Assembly (NCBI GenBank): GCA_963817485.1 | Contig: CAWFOR010000003.1 | Location: 62,001-126,000, forward strand | DNA: 64,000 nucleotides | Source: Hyphomicrobium_A sp963817485 | GTDB lineage: Bacteria > Pseudomonadota > Alphaproteobacteria > Rhizobiales > Hyphomicrobiaceae | Reading direction: 5' to 3' | In this document: in pieces, positions 12,154 to 20,818 of the stretch | How positions within the stretch are numbered: the stretch's first letter is position 1 | Layout: each line of letters opens with the position of its first letter | The notes under the pieces: generated by a model | Seen by the model: only the letters and a program-made list of their open reading frames with translations | Databases searched by the model: none | What the model was told of the DNA's origin: nothing | Made by a program: the position numbers and the translations under genes

Positions 12154-14362
12154 ATGCTTGAGGGCGAGCGGCACAGCGCCGGCGGCGTCTTCGCGCCGCT
12201 GATGCGCCGGCTCGAGGCCGAGCAGGAGCGCTGGTTCTTGTGGATGCCGGTGCTCCTCGGGCTCGGCATCGGGTTCTACTTCTCCCTGCCGGCCGAGCCG
12301 CACATCCTGACGGCGCTCGCCCCGCTAGCCGCGATGCTCGCGCTCACTGTCGCCGCGCCCCGGCGCACGAGCGTGATGCTGGTGCTGACCACGTTCACCG
12401 CGGCGGGGGTGGGGTTTGCTCTCGCCAAGCTGCGCGTCGAGTGGGTGCGCGCTCCGGTTCTGGCCAAGCAGATGTCGTCGGTCGAGGTGCGCGGCTACGT
12501 GGAGCTCGTCGAGCCCAAGGCCAAGCGCGGCCAGCGCGTCACGCTGCGGGTGGCGTCGATGGGCGATCTGCCGCCCGAGGCGCGGCCGTACCGCGTGCGC
12601 GTCTCGACCGGCAAGATGACGCCGGGGCTGCAGGCCGGTAGCGCCGTGCACCTGCGCGCGACCCTCATGCCGCCGGCCGAGCCGGCGTTGCCCGGCGACT
12701 ACGACTTCGCGCGCCAGGCCTGGTTCGAGCGGCTCGGCGCGCTGGGATACACCTATACCGCGGCCGAGCCGGACCCGAGCGCGGGGCCGCCGCCGTGGGA
12801 CTTGCGCGCCTGGGCCGCGGTCGAGCGCCTGCGGGCCGGCATTGCGCAGCGGGTGACGGCGGTGCTTCCGGGGCAGACGGGCGCCATTGCGGTTGCGCTG
12901 ATCACGGGCGAGCGCGGCGGCATCACGGACGCGACCAACAATGCGTTCCGCGACTCCGGGCTGCTGCACGTGCTGTCGATCTCGGGGCTGCACATGGCGG
13001 TGATGGCGGGCGCGGTGTTCTACCTCGTGCGGCTGATCCTGGCCGCCTTTCCATCGCTTGCGCTCGTCTATCCGATCAAGAAGTGGTCGGCCGCCGCGGC
13101 GATGGCCGGAACGCTCGCCTACCTGATGATCTCGGGCTCGTCGTTCGCCACCGTCCGCTCCGCCATCATGATCGCGATCATGTTCCTCGCGGTCATTCTC
13201 GACCGCCCGGCGCTCGCGCTGCGCAACGTGGTGCTGGCGGCGGCGCTCATTCTGCTGCTTTTTCCCGAAAGCCTGTTCGATGTCGGCTTCCAGATGTCGT
13301 TTGCCGCCGTCGTGGCGCTCGTCTCGGTCTACGAGGCGCTGCGCGGCCGTGGTGCGCTCATTTCACGTCGAGGGCCGGTCACCGGGCTTTTCCTGTTCAT
13401 GAGCGGCATCGTGCTGTCGACTCTGATCGCGAGCGTCGCGGTCGCGCCCTTCGCGGCCTATTACTTCCACAAGAGCCAGCAGTACTCGGTGCTGGCAAAC
13501 CTCGTCGCCATTCCGATCTGCGACCTGCTCGTGATGCCGGCGGCGCTCGCCGCGCTGATCCTCATGCCGCTCGGCCTCGAGGCGCCGGCGCTGTGGGTGA
13601 TGGGCCGGGGCGTCGACGCCATGCTGTGGACGGCGGAGCGCGTCGCCGCGTTGCCGGGCGCGATCCTGCACCTTCCGGCGATGCCGACAGCGGCGTTCCT
13701 CCTGATGATCGCGGGCGGCCTATGGCTCGCCCTGTGGCAGACGCGCTGGCGGCTGGCGGGCGCGGGGCTCATCGCTGCGGGCCTCGCGCTGGCGCCTACG
13801 CTGCGGCTGCCCGACCTTCTGGTCGGGCGCGACGGCGCGCTCGTCGCCGTGCGCGAGGACGACGGGCGGCTGTCGGCGGTTGGTGCGGGGCGCGCCTCGT
13901 TCGAGCTCGCGCGCTGGCTCGAGCATGACGGCGACGAGCGGTCCGCCAAGGAGGCGGGCAACGCCGCTGGCTTCCTGTGCGACGCGGTCGGCTGCCGGAC
14001 GCGCGTCAAGGGGCTGACGGTCGCGGTGGCGCAGCGCCCAGCCGCGTTCGCCGACGACTGCCGCCGCGCCAGCATCCTCATCGCTTCGATCGTCAGCCCG
14101 CAAGAGCTGCTCTGCGCCCAAGGCGGTGGTCGATTTCTTCGCCGCCCGCCGCGAGGGCACACACGCGCTCTACATCGAGGATGACGGCCGCATCCGGGTG
14201 GAGACGGTCGCGCAGGCGCGCGGGGAGCGGCCGTGGTCGGGCGCGCACGGACTGCCGCCGGCCGCTACCGCAAGCAGTGCGCGCGGGCCGCCCAACACCA
14301 AGGAAGAGGTCAATACCGACCCGACCGACCGGGATGCAGAGCCGCTGGATCTCGATCAGTAG
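12154..14362 (+). CDS. comEC: ComEC/Rec2-type membrane channel protein (one frameshift)
   Basis: ComEC is the inner-membrane channel for DNA uptake in transformation. An N-terminal soluble DUF4131-like part (about residues 30-230) precedes the polytopic competence domain with SISGLHMAVMAG and ISGSSFATVRSAIMI and about ten membrane segments. The frame changes at about 14117-14121, in a CCC run; the other frame continues AVVDFFAARREGTHALYIED to the stop at 14362, giving about 735 residues. I see no metallo-beta-lactamase motif (HxHxDH) in the C-terminal region, unlike Bacillus ComEC. The 3' end overlaps the 3' end of lexA by 7 bases. Confidence 0.85.
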
Positions 14363-15066
14363 CGGCGCAGAAGCCCCACGAGCCGGCCCTGGATGTCCAC
14401 CTGGTCGGGTCCGAAGATGCGCGTCTTGAACTCGGGATTGGCGGCTTCGAGCGCAATCGTCGTGCCCTTCTTGCGCAGCCGTTTGAGGGTCGCCTCCTCC
14501 TGATCGACGAGGGCCACCACGATGTCGCCGTTCTCCGCCGTGTCGCAGCGGCGGATGACGACGACGTCGCCATCGAGGATGCCGGCCTCGATCATCGAGT
14601 CGCCCTTCACCTCGAGCGCGAAGTGCTCGCCGTTGGTGAGCAGGTCGGGCGGGCAGGCGATGTCGTGGCTGTGGTTCTGGATGGCGCTGATGGGCGTGCC
14701 GGCCGCGATGCGGCCCATGACGGGCACGGAGACGGTGCGGGCGTCGATGACGGTCGACGGCGGGGGGCTGAGATCGCGGGGCCGGCTGCCCTCGATGACG
14801 CTCGGCTGGAAGCCGGCCCGCCGGGGCGAGGCGCGCGCCGCCTCGCTGGCATTTTCGGGCAGGCGGATGACCTCGATGGCGCGGGCGCGATGGGGCAGGC
14901 GGCGGATGAAGCCGCGCTCCACCAGGGCCGTGATGAGCCGGTGGATGCCGGATTTCGACTTCAGGTCGAGGGCGTCCTTCATTTCGTCGAAGGAGGGCGG
15001 GACGCCCGATTCCTGCATGCGCGAATGGATAAAGAGCAGCAACTCTTTTTGCTTCTCGGTCAGCAT
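14356..15066 (-). CDS. lexA: LexA SOS repressor/autoprotease
   Basis: LexA represses DNA-damage genes and cleaves itself when stimulated by RecA filaments. An N-terminal winged helix (about residues 1-65, with SFDEMKDALDLKSKSGIHRL) is followed by a linker and the S24 peptidase domain. The cleavage site is Ala122-Gly123 (GRIAAGTPI). The catalytic serine is Ser157 in KGDSMIEAG and the lysine is Lys195 in EATLKRLRKKG. The protein has 236 residues, and the frame is intact. A LexA box lies about 67-81 bp upstream of the start, so it should repress itself. Confidence 0.97.
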   Translation of the reverse strand: MLTEKQKELLLFIHSRMQESGVPPSFDEMKDALDLKSKSGIHRLITALVERGFIRRLPHRARAIEVIRLPENASEAARASPRRAGFQPSVIEGSRPRDLSPPPSTVIDARTVSVPVMGRIAAGTPISAIQNHSHDIACPPDLLTNGEHFALEVKGDSMIEAGILDGDVVVIRRCDTAENGDIVVALVDQEEATLKRLRKKGTTIALEAANPEFKTRIFGPDQVDIQGRLVGLLRRY

Positions 15067-15132
15067 TGGGCCTCCAGGACGCTTCGTCGAAGACTCGAAT
15101 TACCTTGGACAAAGCATGAACGTACCCTAGCC

Positions 15133-15147
15133 GTTCGCGTGGCGTTC
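15133..15147. promoter_or_regulatory. LexA box upstream of lexA
   Basis: GTTCGCGTGGCGTTC matches the alphaproteobacterial direct-repeat LexA operator GTTC-N7-GTTC exactly. It is the only full match I noticed in the intergenic DNA around lexA and supports autoregulation. Confidence 0.8.
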
Positions 15148-15222
15148 TGCAAGGGGCGAGGGGCGCTCTCCGTTTTTCGAGGAGAACGTCCGAGTTCGAT
15201 AGCGAGACTGTCCTAAATCGCC

Positions 15223-15260
15223 AAGAAAAAGGACGCTGATCCGGGGGAGGCTCAGCGTCC
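15223..15260 (-). terminator. Rho-independent terminator on the minus strand
   Basis: Perfect 9-bp arms GGACGCTGA (15231-15239) and TCAGCGTCC (15252-15260) are followed, on the minus strand, by TTTTTCTT. No minus-strand gene ends just upstream; moeA ends at 15992, beyond a plus-strand gene. It either insulates the lexA promoter or ends an unannotated small transcript. Confidence 0.7.
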
Positions 15261-15340
15261 GCAACGCCACTCGCCCAGTGCGGGCGCAATTTCCACGAGG
15301 GACGGGGAAATTATGGCGCGGGGTTACAGTAATCTCTGAG
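15225..15340 (-). ncRNA. Candidate small RNA ending at the minus-strand terminator
   Basis: Reading the minus strand from about 15340, the sequence contains a stem with AATTTCC/GGAAATT arms and then the strong terminator hairpin with a U-run. No coding frame explains a terminator here. The 5' end and the existence of the RNA are inference; I could not match it to a known family, and 6S and SRP signatures are not visible. Confidence 0.25.
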
Positions 15341-15531
15341 CTGATGATTTCATATTGTACGTTTTGGCAAAACTGCTTTGCCTCAGGCGCGGCCCGGCAA
15401 AAGGAGCCCAAGTTGGGGGTGCCGATGGGCTGACCTTGCGAACTGCGGCGGTCGCTGGGCCGGGACTTATCGATCGCCGACGGAAGCGCAGCGGCTATGC
15501 CGTTGAGTAGCATCCGGCTCGAGAGACGTGC

Positions 15532-15939
15532 ATGCCAGCGGACGCCATCCAATCCGGTGACAGTCTTTCGGGCGCATCGCGGTTCCGCCTCAAGTCGGCG
15601 AAGCGATGTCTTGCCGCTCAAGCGCTGCTCCTGGCCGGTTGCGCCGCGCAACCGTTCACATTCACGGAATCCGAGCAGCACCTCATAGGGCATGCGCAAT
15701 CGCAAGTGGCTGAATGTCTGGGGCCTCCCAGTCGAACAAGCGATGATGGCTACACGTCAACGTGGATTTACGAACTTGCGCAGTCCGCAAACGGATTGTC
15801 GCAATCTTGTTCTTTGACTGTGACCTTCAAGCAGAAGTACGTGAGCAATGTCACGTCCACCGATGCCTCAGGCAATCGCCTCCCGCCCGACCAGCAGTGT
15901 TGGTCGGCGACAATGGGGTGGTGTTCGACCATCAAGTAG
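15532..15939 (+). CDS. Small lipoprotein, BamE/SmpA-like
   Basis: The protein has 135 residues with a basic stretch (RFRLKSAKR), a hydrophobic segment and the lipobox LLAGC, so it should be a lipoprotein of about 100 mature residues. The part QVAECLGPPSRTSDDGYTSTWIYEL resembles the start of the BamE/SmpA fold, in which a Gly-Pro-Pro turn is followed by a W-x-Y strand. The annotated N-terminus is longer than a normal signal peptide; the true start may be an alternative codon near 15590. It stands alone, convergent with moeA. Function is unproven. Confidence 0.55.
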   Translation: MPADAIQSGDSLSGASRFRLKSAKRCLAAQALLLAGCAAQPFTFTESEQHLIGHAQSQVAECLGPPSRTSDDGYTSTWIYELAQSANGLSQSCSLTVTFKQKYVSNVTSTDASGNRLPPDQQCWSATMGWCSTIK

Positions 15940-15991
15940 TCGCGCTGCGCCGCCCCCTCGAACACGCGAGGCCAGCATCAAAACGGCAAGA

Positions 15992-17194
15992 TCAGAAGTC
16001 GATGGGTACGATCGGCACGGGCGAGCCCGCCGCCACCGGGGCCGCATCCGGCGGCCGCACGATCATGACGTTGGCTTCCACCAGGCTCGAGATGCGGCCG
16101 CTGTCGCGTGAGGTGAGCGCCGCTACACGGGGCGGAAAACCGGGCTCCATCACGGCGAGCATGTAGTGCTGGCGGGGGCCGTTGCCGTCGAGATCGGCGG
16201 CGAGGATCGCGGTCTGCTCGCCGGCTGCCTCATCGGTGCGCCCGAGCAGCGCGTAGATGAGCGGCACGAGGAACACGCGCGCCGCGATGAGGCACGAGTT
16301 CGGATTTCCGGGCAGGCCTAGAACGCGCATCTTCTGAAGGCGTCCGAACAACATGGGTTTGCCCGGCCGGATGGCGACCTTCCAGAAGTCGAGCTCGAGC
16401 CCGCGGGCTTCGAGCGCCGGGCGCACGAGGTCGCGATCTCCCACCGAGGCCCCGCCGATCGTCACCAGGATGTCGGCGCCGGAGGCGGCCTGCAGCTTGG
16501 CGGCCAGCGCCGCGTGGGTATCGCCTGCGATGCCGAGCAGCCGCGCCGTGCCGCCGGCCTGCTCCACCAGGGCGGCGAGGCCATAAGAGTTCGACGAGAC
16601 GATCTGGTCAGGCCCGGGAGGGCCGGAGCCGGGCTCGACCAGCTCATCGCCCGTGGCCAGGATGGCGACGACGGGTCTGCGGCGCACGCGCACCTCGGCG
16701 TGCCCCGCGGCGGCAATAAGCGTGACGGCGGCGGCGTCGAGCCGGTGTCCTGCCGTGAGCACCGTCTGACCAGCTCTGAAGTCCCCGCCGGCTAGACGGA
16801 CGTTGGAGCCCGGCTGCGGTACCTCCAGCACCCGAACCCTCTCCCCGGAGCGCTCGGTATTCTCCTGGATGACGACGGTATCCGCCCCGGCAGGCACGGG
16901 CGCGCCGGTGAAGATGCGCACCGCGTCGCCTGCGGCGAGCGCTCCCTCGAAGCGGCGTCCGGCTTGCGCCTCGCCAGTGACAGTGAGCGCCGCCGGCGCA
17001 GTCGCGACGTCGGCTGCGCGCACCGCATAGCCGTCCATGGCGGAGGTGTTGAACGGCGGCTGGGTCAGCTTGGCGACGATATCCTCTGCGAGCACCCGCT
17101 CCCGCGCGCCCAGTAGGTCCACGCTCTCGGCCTCGACCGGCACGACGCCGCCCGTGATGCGGGCCAGTGCCTCTTCGACGGGAAGGAGGGCCAT
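15992..17194 (-). CDS. moeA: Molybdopterin molybdotransferase MoeA
   Basis: MoeA inserts molybdate into adenylated molybdopterin. The conserved FNTSAMDGYAVRAAD, IFTGAPVPAGAD, ILATGDELVEPG, TIGGASVGDRD and LGLPGNPNSCL motifs are all present. I chose ATG 17194 (MALLPVEEAL), giving 400 residues; the open frame runs 92 codons further into moaC, but that extension is moaC read out of frame. It begins 2 bp after the moaC stop, so trpC, moaC and moeA form one operon. Confidence 0.95.
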   Translation of the reverse strand: MALLPVEEALARITGGVVPVEAESVDLLGARERVLAEDIVAKLTQPPFNTSAMDGYAVRAADVATAPAALTVTGEAQAGRRFEGALAAGDAVRIFTGAPVPAGADTVVIQENTERSGERVRVLEVPQPGSNVRLAGGDFRAGQTVLTAGHRLDAAAVTLIAAAGHAEVRVRRRPVVAILATGDELVEPGSGPPGPDQIVSSNSYGLAALVEQAGGTARLLGIAGDTHAALAAKLQAASGADILVTIGGASVGDRDLVRPALEARGLELDFWKVAIRPGKPMLFGRLQKMRVLGLPGNPNSCLIAARVFLVPLIYALLGRTDEAAGEQTAILAADLDGNGPRQHYMLAVMEPGFPPRVAALTSRDSGRISSLVEANVMIVRPPDAAPVAAGSPVPIVPIDF

Positions 17195-17196
17195 CG

Positions 17197-17700
17197 TCAC
17201 TCGCCTTTGCCGGCGTTCGCTTCCGCGCGGTAGTGACCCGAGCGTCCGCCCGCCTTCTCGAGCACGCGGATGCCGCCGATGCGCATGGCGCGGTCGACCG
17301 CCTTCAGCATGTCGTAGAGGGTCAGGCAGGCGACCGATACCGCGGTCAACGCCTCCATCTCGACGCCCGTCGGGCCGGATGTCTTGACCTCGGCCGTCAC
17401 GCGTATGCCCGGCAGCTCGGCCGTAGGCTCGAGATCGATGGAGACCTTGGTCAGGCTGAGCGCATGGCACAGCGGGATCAGCTCGTGCGTGCGCTTGGCT
17501 GCCATGATGCCGGCGATACGGGCGGTCGCGATCACGTCACCCTTGGGCGTCTCGCCGCTTTCGAGCAGTGCAAGCGTTGCGGGGGCCATGGCGATGAAGC
17601 CTTCGGCAACGGCCGTGCGCGCGGTCGCCGGCTTGTCCGAGACGTCGACCATGCGCGCCTCGCCCTTGTCGCCGATGTGGCTCAGTCGCGGCTTGCCCAT
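17197..17700 (-). CDS. moaC: Cyclic pyranopterin monophosphate synthase MoaC
   Basis: MoaC, with MoaA, turns GTP into cyclic pyranopterin monophosphate, the first step of molybdenum cofactor synthesis. Family signatures visible are MVDVSDKPATARTA, LIPLCHAL, and VKTSGPTGVEMEALTAVS with the catalytic lysine near the C-terminus in RVLEKAGGRSG. From ATG 17700 it has 167 residues. The ATG overlaps the trpC stop as TGATG, so the two are translationally coupled. Confidence 0.96.
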   Translation of the reverse strand: MGKPRLSHIGDKGEARMVDVSDKPATARTAVAEGFIAMAPATLALLESGETPKGDVIATARIAGIMAAKRTHELIPLCHALSLTKVSIDLEPTAELPGIRVTAEVKTSGPTGVEMEALTAVSVACLTLYDMLKAVDRAMRIGGIRVLEKAGGRSGHYRAEANAGKGE

Positions 17701-18509
17701 CACGCGGTCTTTCTGGCGGCAGGCGCCAGCAGCGCGCGCGTCGCCGCGGCGACGTCGGCCTGGCGCATCAGGCTCTCGCCCACGAGGAACGTCGCTACCC
17801 CGCAGCGGCTCAGCCGCGCGATGTCGGCCGGCGTGAAGATGCCGCTCTCGCCGACGACGATGCGGTCCTTCGGCACCCGCGGCGCAAGCCGCTCTGTGGT
17901 CGCCAGCGTCGTCTCGAAGGTCTTGAGGTTGCGATTGTTGATGCCGACGAGGCGGCAGTCGAGCGGGAGCGCGCGGTCGAGCTCGGCTTCGTCGTGCACC
18001 TCGGCGATGGCGTCCATGCCCCAGTCCTTCGCCGCCGCGGCGAGATCGCGAGCGACGGCATCGTCAACCTCGGCGAGGATGATCAAAATGCAGTCCGCGC
18101 CCCAGGCGCGCGCCTCGGCAACCTGGTAGGTGTCGAGCATGAAGTCCTTGCGCAGCGCCGGCAGCGTGGTCGCCGCGCGCGCCGCCGTAAGGTACTCGGG
18201 CGCGCCCTGAAACGAGGGTCCGTCCGTTAAAACGGAGAGGCACGCGGCGCCGCCCGCCTCGTAGGCCCTGGCGAGCGCAGGGGGATCGAAATCGGCGCGG
18301 ATCAGCCCCTTCGATGGGCTAGCCTTTTTGATCTCGGCGATGAGGGCCGGCTCGCCGGCTCGGTGCTTTGCCTCGATGGCCCCGGCAAATGGGCGTACGC
18401 GCGGCGCACTGCGGGCAAGCTCGGCCAGCACGTGCAAAGGCACGGCCTCCTTGGCGCGCGCAATTTCTTCAAGTTTATAGCGCGTGATCTTTTTGAGGAT
18501 GTCGGCCAT
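17700..18509 (-). CDS. trpC: Indole-3-glycerol phosphate synthase
   Basis: TrpC closes the indole ring from carboxyphenylamino-deoxyribulose phosphate in tryptophan synthesis. It is a monofunctional TIM barrel of 269 residues (no TrpF fusion). Motifs include IAEIKKASPSKGLI, LRKDFMLD, VGINNRNLKTFE and VGESGIFTPAD. It is followed in the same operon by moaC and moeA. A 147-bp gap separates its start from the divergent ModE-like gene. Confidence 0.96.
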   Translation of the reverse strand: MADILKKITRYKLEEIARAKEAVPLHVLAELARSAPRVRPFAGAIEAKHRAGEPALIAEIKKASPSKGLIRADFDPPALARAYEAGGAACLSVLTDGPSFQGAPEYLTAARAATTLPALRKDFMLDTYQVAEARAWGADCILIILAEVDDAVARDLAAAAKDWGMDAIAEVHDEAELDRALPLDCRLVGINNRNLKTFETTLATTERLAPRVPKDRIVVGESGIFTPADIARLSRCGVATFLVGESLMRQADVAAATRALLAPAARKTA

Positions 18510-18656
18510 GGCGGAAGGATACGCTTGTGGAGCGGCGCTTGCTACCGGCGGGCAGGGGGATGGTCAAGGGGTGCTGAGCGTCCCCGCCGGCCCGAGCGTT
18601 CGCTGGCCGTGGCGCGGTTGGCGGCAACGCTGGTATAATTCCTTTGAAGGCTAACA

Positions 18657-19061
18657 ATGCGGGTGACGCGAGTGGCCGCCAAGACCAAGAAGGCAAAGCC
18701 GAAGAAGGCAACGCGCGCGCGTGGGGCTCCACGCCTGCGCATCACGATGGGCAAGGGGCTCCTCCTTGGCCCCGGCAAGGTCGATCTGCTCGAAGCGATC
18801 GAGCGCCACGGGTCGATCTCGGCGGCGGGCCGCGAGATGGGGATGTCCTACCGGCGCGCGTGGCTGCTCGTTGATGCCCTCAACGGCATGTTCGAGGAGC
18901 CGCTCGTCACGACCGCGTCGGGGGGTGCGCACGGCGGCGGAGCGCAGATCACCGAGCTTGGGAAGGCGATCGCCGGCGCTTATCGGCGCATCGAGCAGCG
19001 CACCATTGCCGCGATCCGCGAGGAGCTTTCGCCGTTCGATCCCGAGATCGGCGCCAGCTAG
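18657..19061 (+). CDS. ModE-type molybdenum-responsive HTH protein, DNA-binding domain only
   Basis: The protein has 134 residues: a Lys/Arg-rich leader of about 30 residues, then the winged-helix domain of ModE (LLEAIERHGSISAAGREMGMSYRRAWLLVDALN, with TELGKAIAGAYRRIE behind it). The C-terminal molybdate-binding MOP domains of Escherichia coli ModE are missing. This single-domain form is widespread in alphaproteobacteria. It is divergent from trpC-moaC-moeA, whose last two genes make the cofactor that uses molybdate. Regulation of that operon by this protein is inference. Confidence 0.8.
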   Translation: MRVTRVAAKTKKAKPKKATRARGAPRLRITMGKGLLLGPGKVDLLEAIERHGSISAAGREMGMSYRRAWLLVDALNGMFEEPLVTTASGGAHGGGAQITELGKAIAGAYRRIEQRTIAAIREELSPFDPEIGAS

Positions 19062-19075
19062 GGAAGCCGCAAGCC

Positions 19076-20098
19076 TCACGCCGCGTTGGTGATGGCGACG
19101 AGCTTGTCGAGCGCCTGCGCGGCCGCACCCGTGTCGATCGAGCGGCTCGCGCGCTCGACGCCTTCGCGGAGGCTCGCGACCTTGCCGCCAACGATGAGCG
19201 CCGCGGCGGCGTTGAGCAGCACAATGTCGCGGAAGGGTCCCGGCTCGCCGCCGAGCACCTCGCGGATGGCGGCGGCGTTCGCCTGCGCATCGCCGCCCTT
19301 CAATTGCGCGAGCGTCGCCCGCGGCAACCCGGCGTCCTCTGGCGTCACCTCGAACACCGAGATCGCGCCCGCGTTGAGCTCGGCGACGCGCGTTATGCCC
19401 GTCGTCGTCAGCTCGTCGAGACCGTCCGAGCCGTGCACGACCCAGGCGCGCTCGGAGCCGAGGTTGCGCAGCACTTCCGCCAGTGGCTCGACCCAGCGGT
19501 CGTCGAACACGCCGAGGACCTGGCGCTTCACGCCGGCCGGGTTCGACAGCGGCCCCAGGAGATTGAAGATCGTGCGGACACCAAGCTCGGCGCGCACCGG
19601 CGCCCAGTGCTTCATCGCCGGGTGGTGCATCGGCGCCCACATGAAGCCGACACCGGCCTCGGCGATGGCGCGCGAGATGGTGACGGGCGGCACGTCGAGC
19701 TTGACGCCGAGCGCGGTCAGCACGTCGGAGGCACCCGACAGCGAGGAGACGGAGCGGTTGCCGTGCTTGGCAATGGGCACCCCGGCGCCGGCCGCAACGA
19801 TTGCCGCGCAGGTCGAGACGTTATAGGTGCCATGTCCGTCGCCGCCGGTGCCGACGATATCGACCGCGTTGGGCGGCGCGTCCACGGCGAGCATGCGCGA
19901 GCGCATGAGCCGGCACGCGCCGGTGATCTCGGCGACGGTCTCGCCGCGCGCCCGCAGCGCCATCAGGAAGGCCGCCATCTGCACGGGGCTGGCGACGCCC
20001 GAGGTCATCGTCTCGAGCGCGGTCGCCATCTCCTCCTCGTCGAGGCTGGCGCCGTTGGCTACCTTCTGCAGCAGCCGCTTCAACTCGGAGGCCGGCAT
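19076..20098 (-). CDS. trpD: Anthranilate phosphoribosyltransferase
   Basis: TrpD transfers phosphoribose to anthranilate. The protein has 340 residues with DIVGTGGDGHGTYNVST (PRPP pyrophosphate loop), AKHGNRSVSSLSGASDVL and GVRTIFNLLGPLSNPA. The frame is intact. It follows trpG by 9 bp; its other neighbour is the convergent ModE-like gene, which separates it from trpC. Confidence 0.97.
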   Translation of the reverse strand: MPASELKRLLQKVANGASLDEEEMATALETMTSGVASPVQMAAFLMALRARGETVAEITGACRLMRSRMLAVDAPPNAVDIVGTGGDGHGTYNVSTCAAIVAAGAGVPIAKHGNRSVSSLSGASDVLTALGVKLDVPPVTISRAIAEAGVGFMWAPMHHPAMKHWAPVRAELGVRTIFNLLGPLSNPAGVKRQVLGVFDDRWVEPLAEVLRNLGSERAWVVHGSDGLDELTTTGITRVAELNAGAISVFEVTPEDAGLPRATLAQLKGGDAQANAAAIREVLGGEPGPFRDIVLLNAAAALIVGGKVASLREGVERASRSIDTGAAAQALDKLVAITNAA

Positions 20099-20107
20099 CG
20101 CGAGGCC

Positions 20108-20722
20108 TTAAGCCGCGTCGCGCGGCGCGGGCGCGTTGCGCCTGCGCGGGCTCATGCCGGCAAGGGTGAGGAAGTTTGCGAGCAGGGCATGGCCGTGCTC
20201 GGAGGCGATGCTCTCGGGATGGAACTGCACCCCATGCACCGGGTGCTGCTTGTGCTGCAGTCCCATGATGATGCCGTCGGGCGTCTCCGCCGTGACCTCG
20301 AGCACGTCGGGCAGGCTCTTTCTCTCGACGATGAGCGAATGATAGCGCGTCACCTGGAAGCGCTCGGGCAGGCCCTTGAACACGCCCTTGTTGGTGTGGC
20401 GGATGGTCGACAGCTTGCCGTGCAGGGGCTCGGGGGCGCGGATCACCTTGCCGCCGTAGACCTGCCCGATGGCCTGGTGGCCGAGGCACACGCCGAGAAG
20501 CGGGATCTTGCCGCCGGCCTTGGCGATGAGGTCGAGGCAGATGCCGGCCTCGTTGGGCGTGCAGGGGCCGGGCGACAGCACGATGGCCTTCGGCTTCTTC
20601 TTGATGACGTCGGCTGCGCTGATCTTGTCGTTGCGGATGACCTCGCACGCAGCGCCCAGCTCACCCAGGAAGTGCACGAGATTGTAGGTGAAGCTGTCGT
20701 AGTTATCGATGAGGATGAGCAT
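20108..20722 (-). CDS. trpG: Anthranilate synthase glutaminase subunit
   Basis: TrpG is the class I glutamine amidotransferase that feeds ammonia to TrpE. The protein has 204 residues with IDNYDSFTYNLV at the N-terminus, the nucleophile in LLGVCLGHQAIGQ, and the His-Glu pair in GVQFHPESIASEHG. It is the first gene of a trpG-trpD unit, here about 6 kb away from its partner trpE. Confidence 0.97.
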   Translation of the reverse strand: MLILIDNYDSFTYNLVHFLGELGAACEVIRNDKISAADVIKKKPKAIVLSPGPCTPNEAGICLDLIAKAGGKIPLLGVCLGHQAIGQVYGGKVIRAPEPLHGKLSTIRHTNKGVFKGLPERFQVTRYHSLIVERKSLPDVLEVTAETPDGIIMGLQHKQHPVHGVQFHPESIASEHGHALLANFLTLAGMSPRRRNAPAPRDAA

Positions 20723-20818
20723 GCGCTGGGTTTAGGCAGCAGACACCGCCGCGTCAAGGTAGAGAAGCCTTCCCCCGGCCTCGTCGCTGTTTTCGCTCCG
20801 CGCAGCTTGGTCTTAACG

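Larger units (their letters stand above)
15067..15531. other. 465-bp gap upstream of lexA
   Basis: This gap holds the LexA box (15133-15147), a minus-strand terminator (15223-15260) and a further inverted repeat (AATTTCC/GGAAATT arms at about 15289-15312). I see no convincing coding sequence; a long minus-strand open frame across it has no recognisable protein character. Confidence 0.6.

Noticed and set aside
15181..15200. GAAC-N6-GTTC near lexA as a second LexA box
   Set aside because: The alphaproteobacterial box is a direct repeat with a 7-base spacer; this is an inverted pair with a 6-base spacer and does not fit the Gram-positive form either.
15127..15705. Minus-strand open frame of 192 codons upstream of lexA
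   Set aside because: It has no start signal or recognisable domain and would cross a terminator and the LexA box.
19304..20800. Long plus-strand open frame leading into the secreted protein gene
   Set aside because: It lies across trpD and trpG, which are certain on the minus strand. Only the part from 20819 has a signal peptide and protein character.
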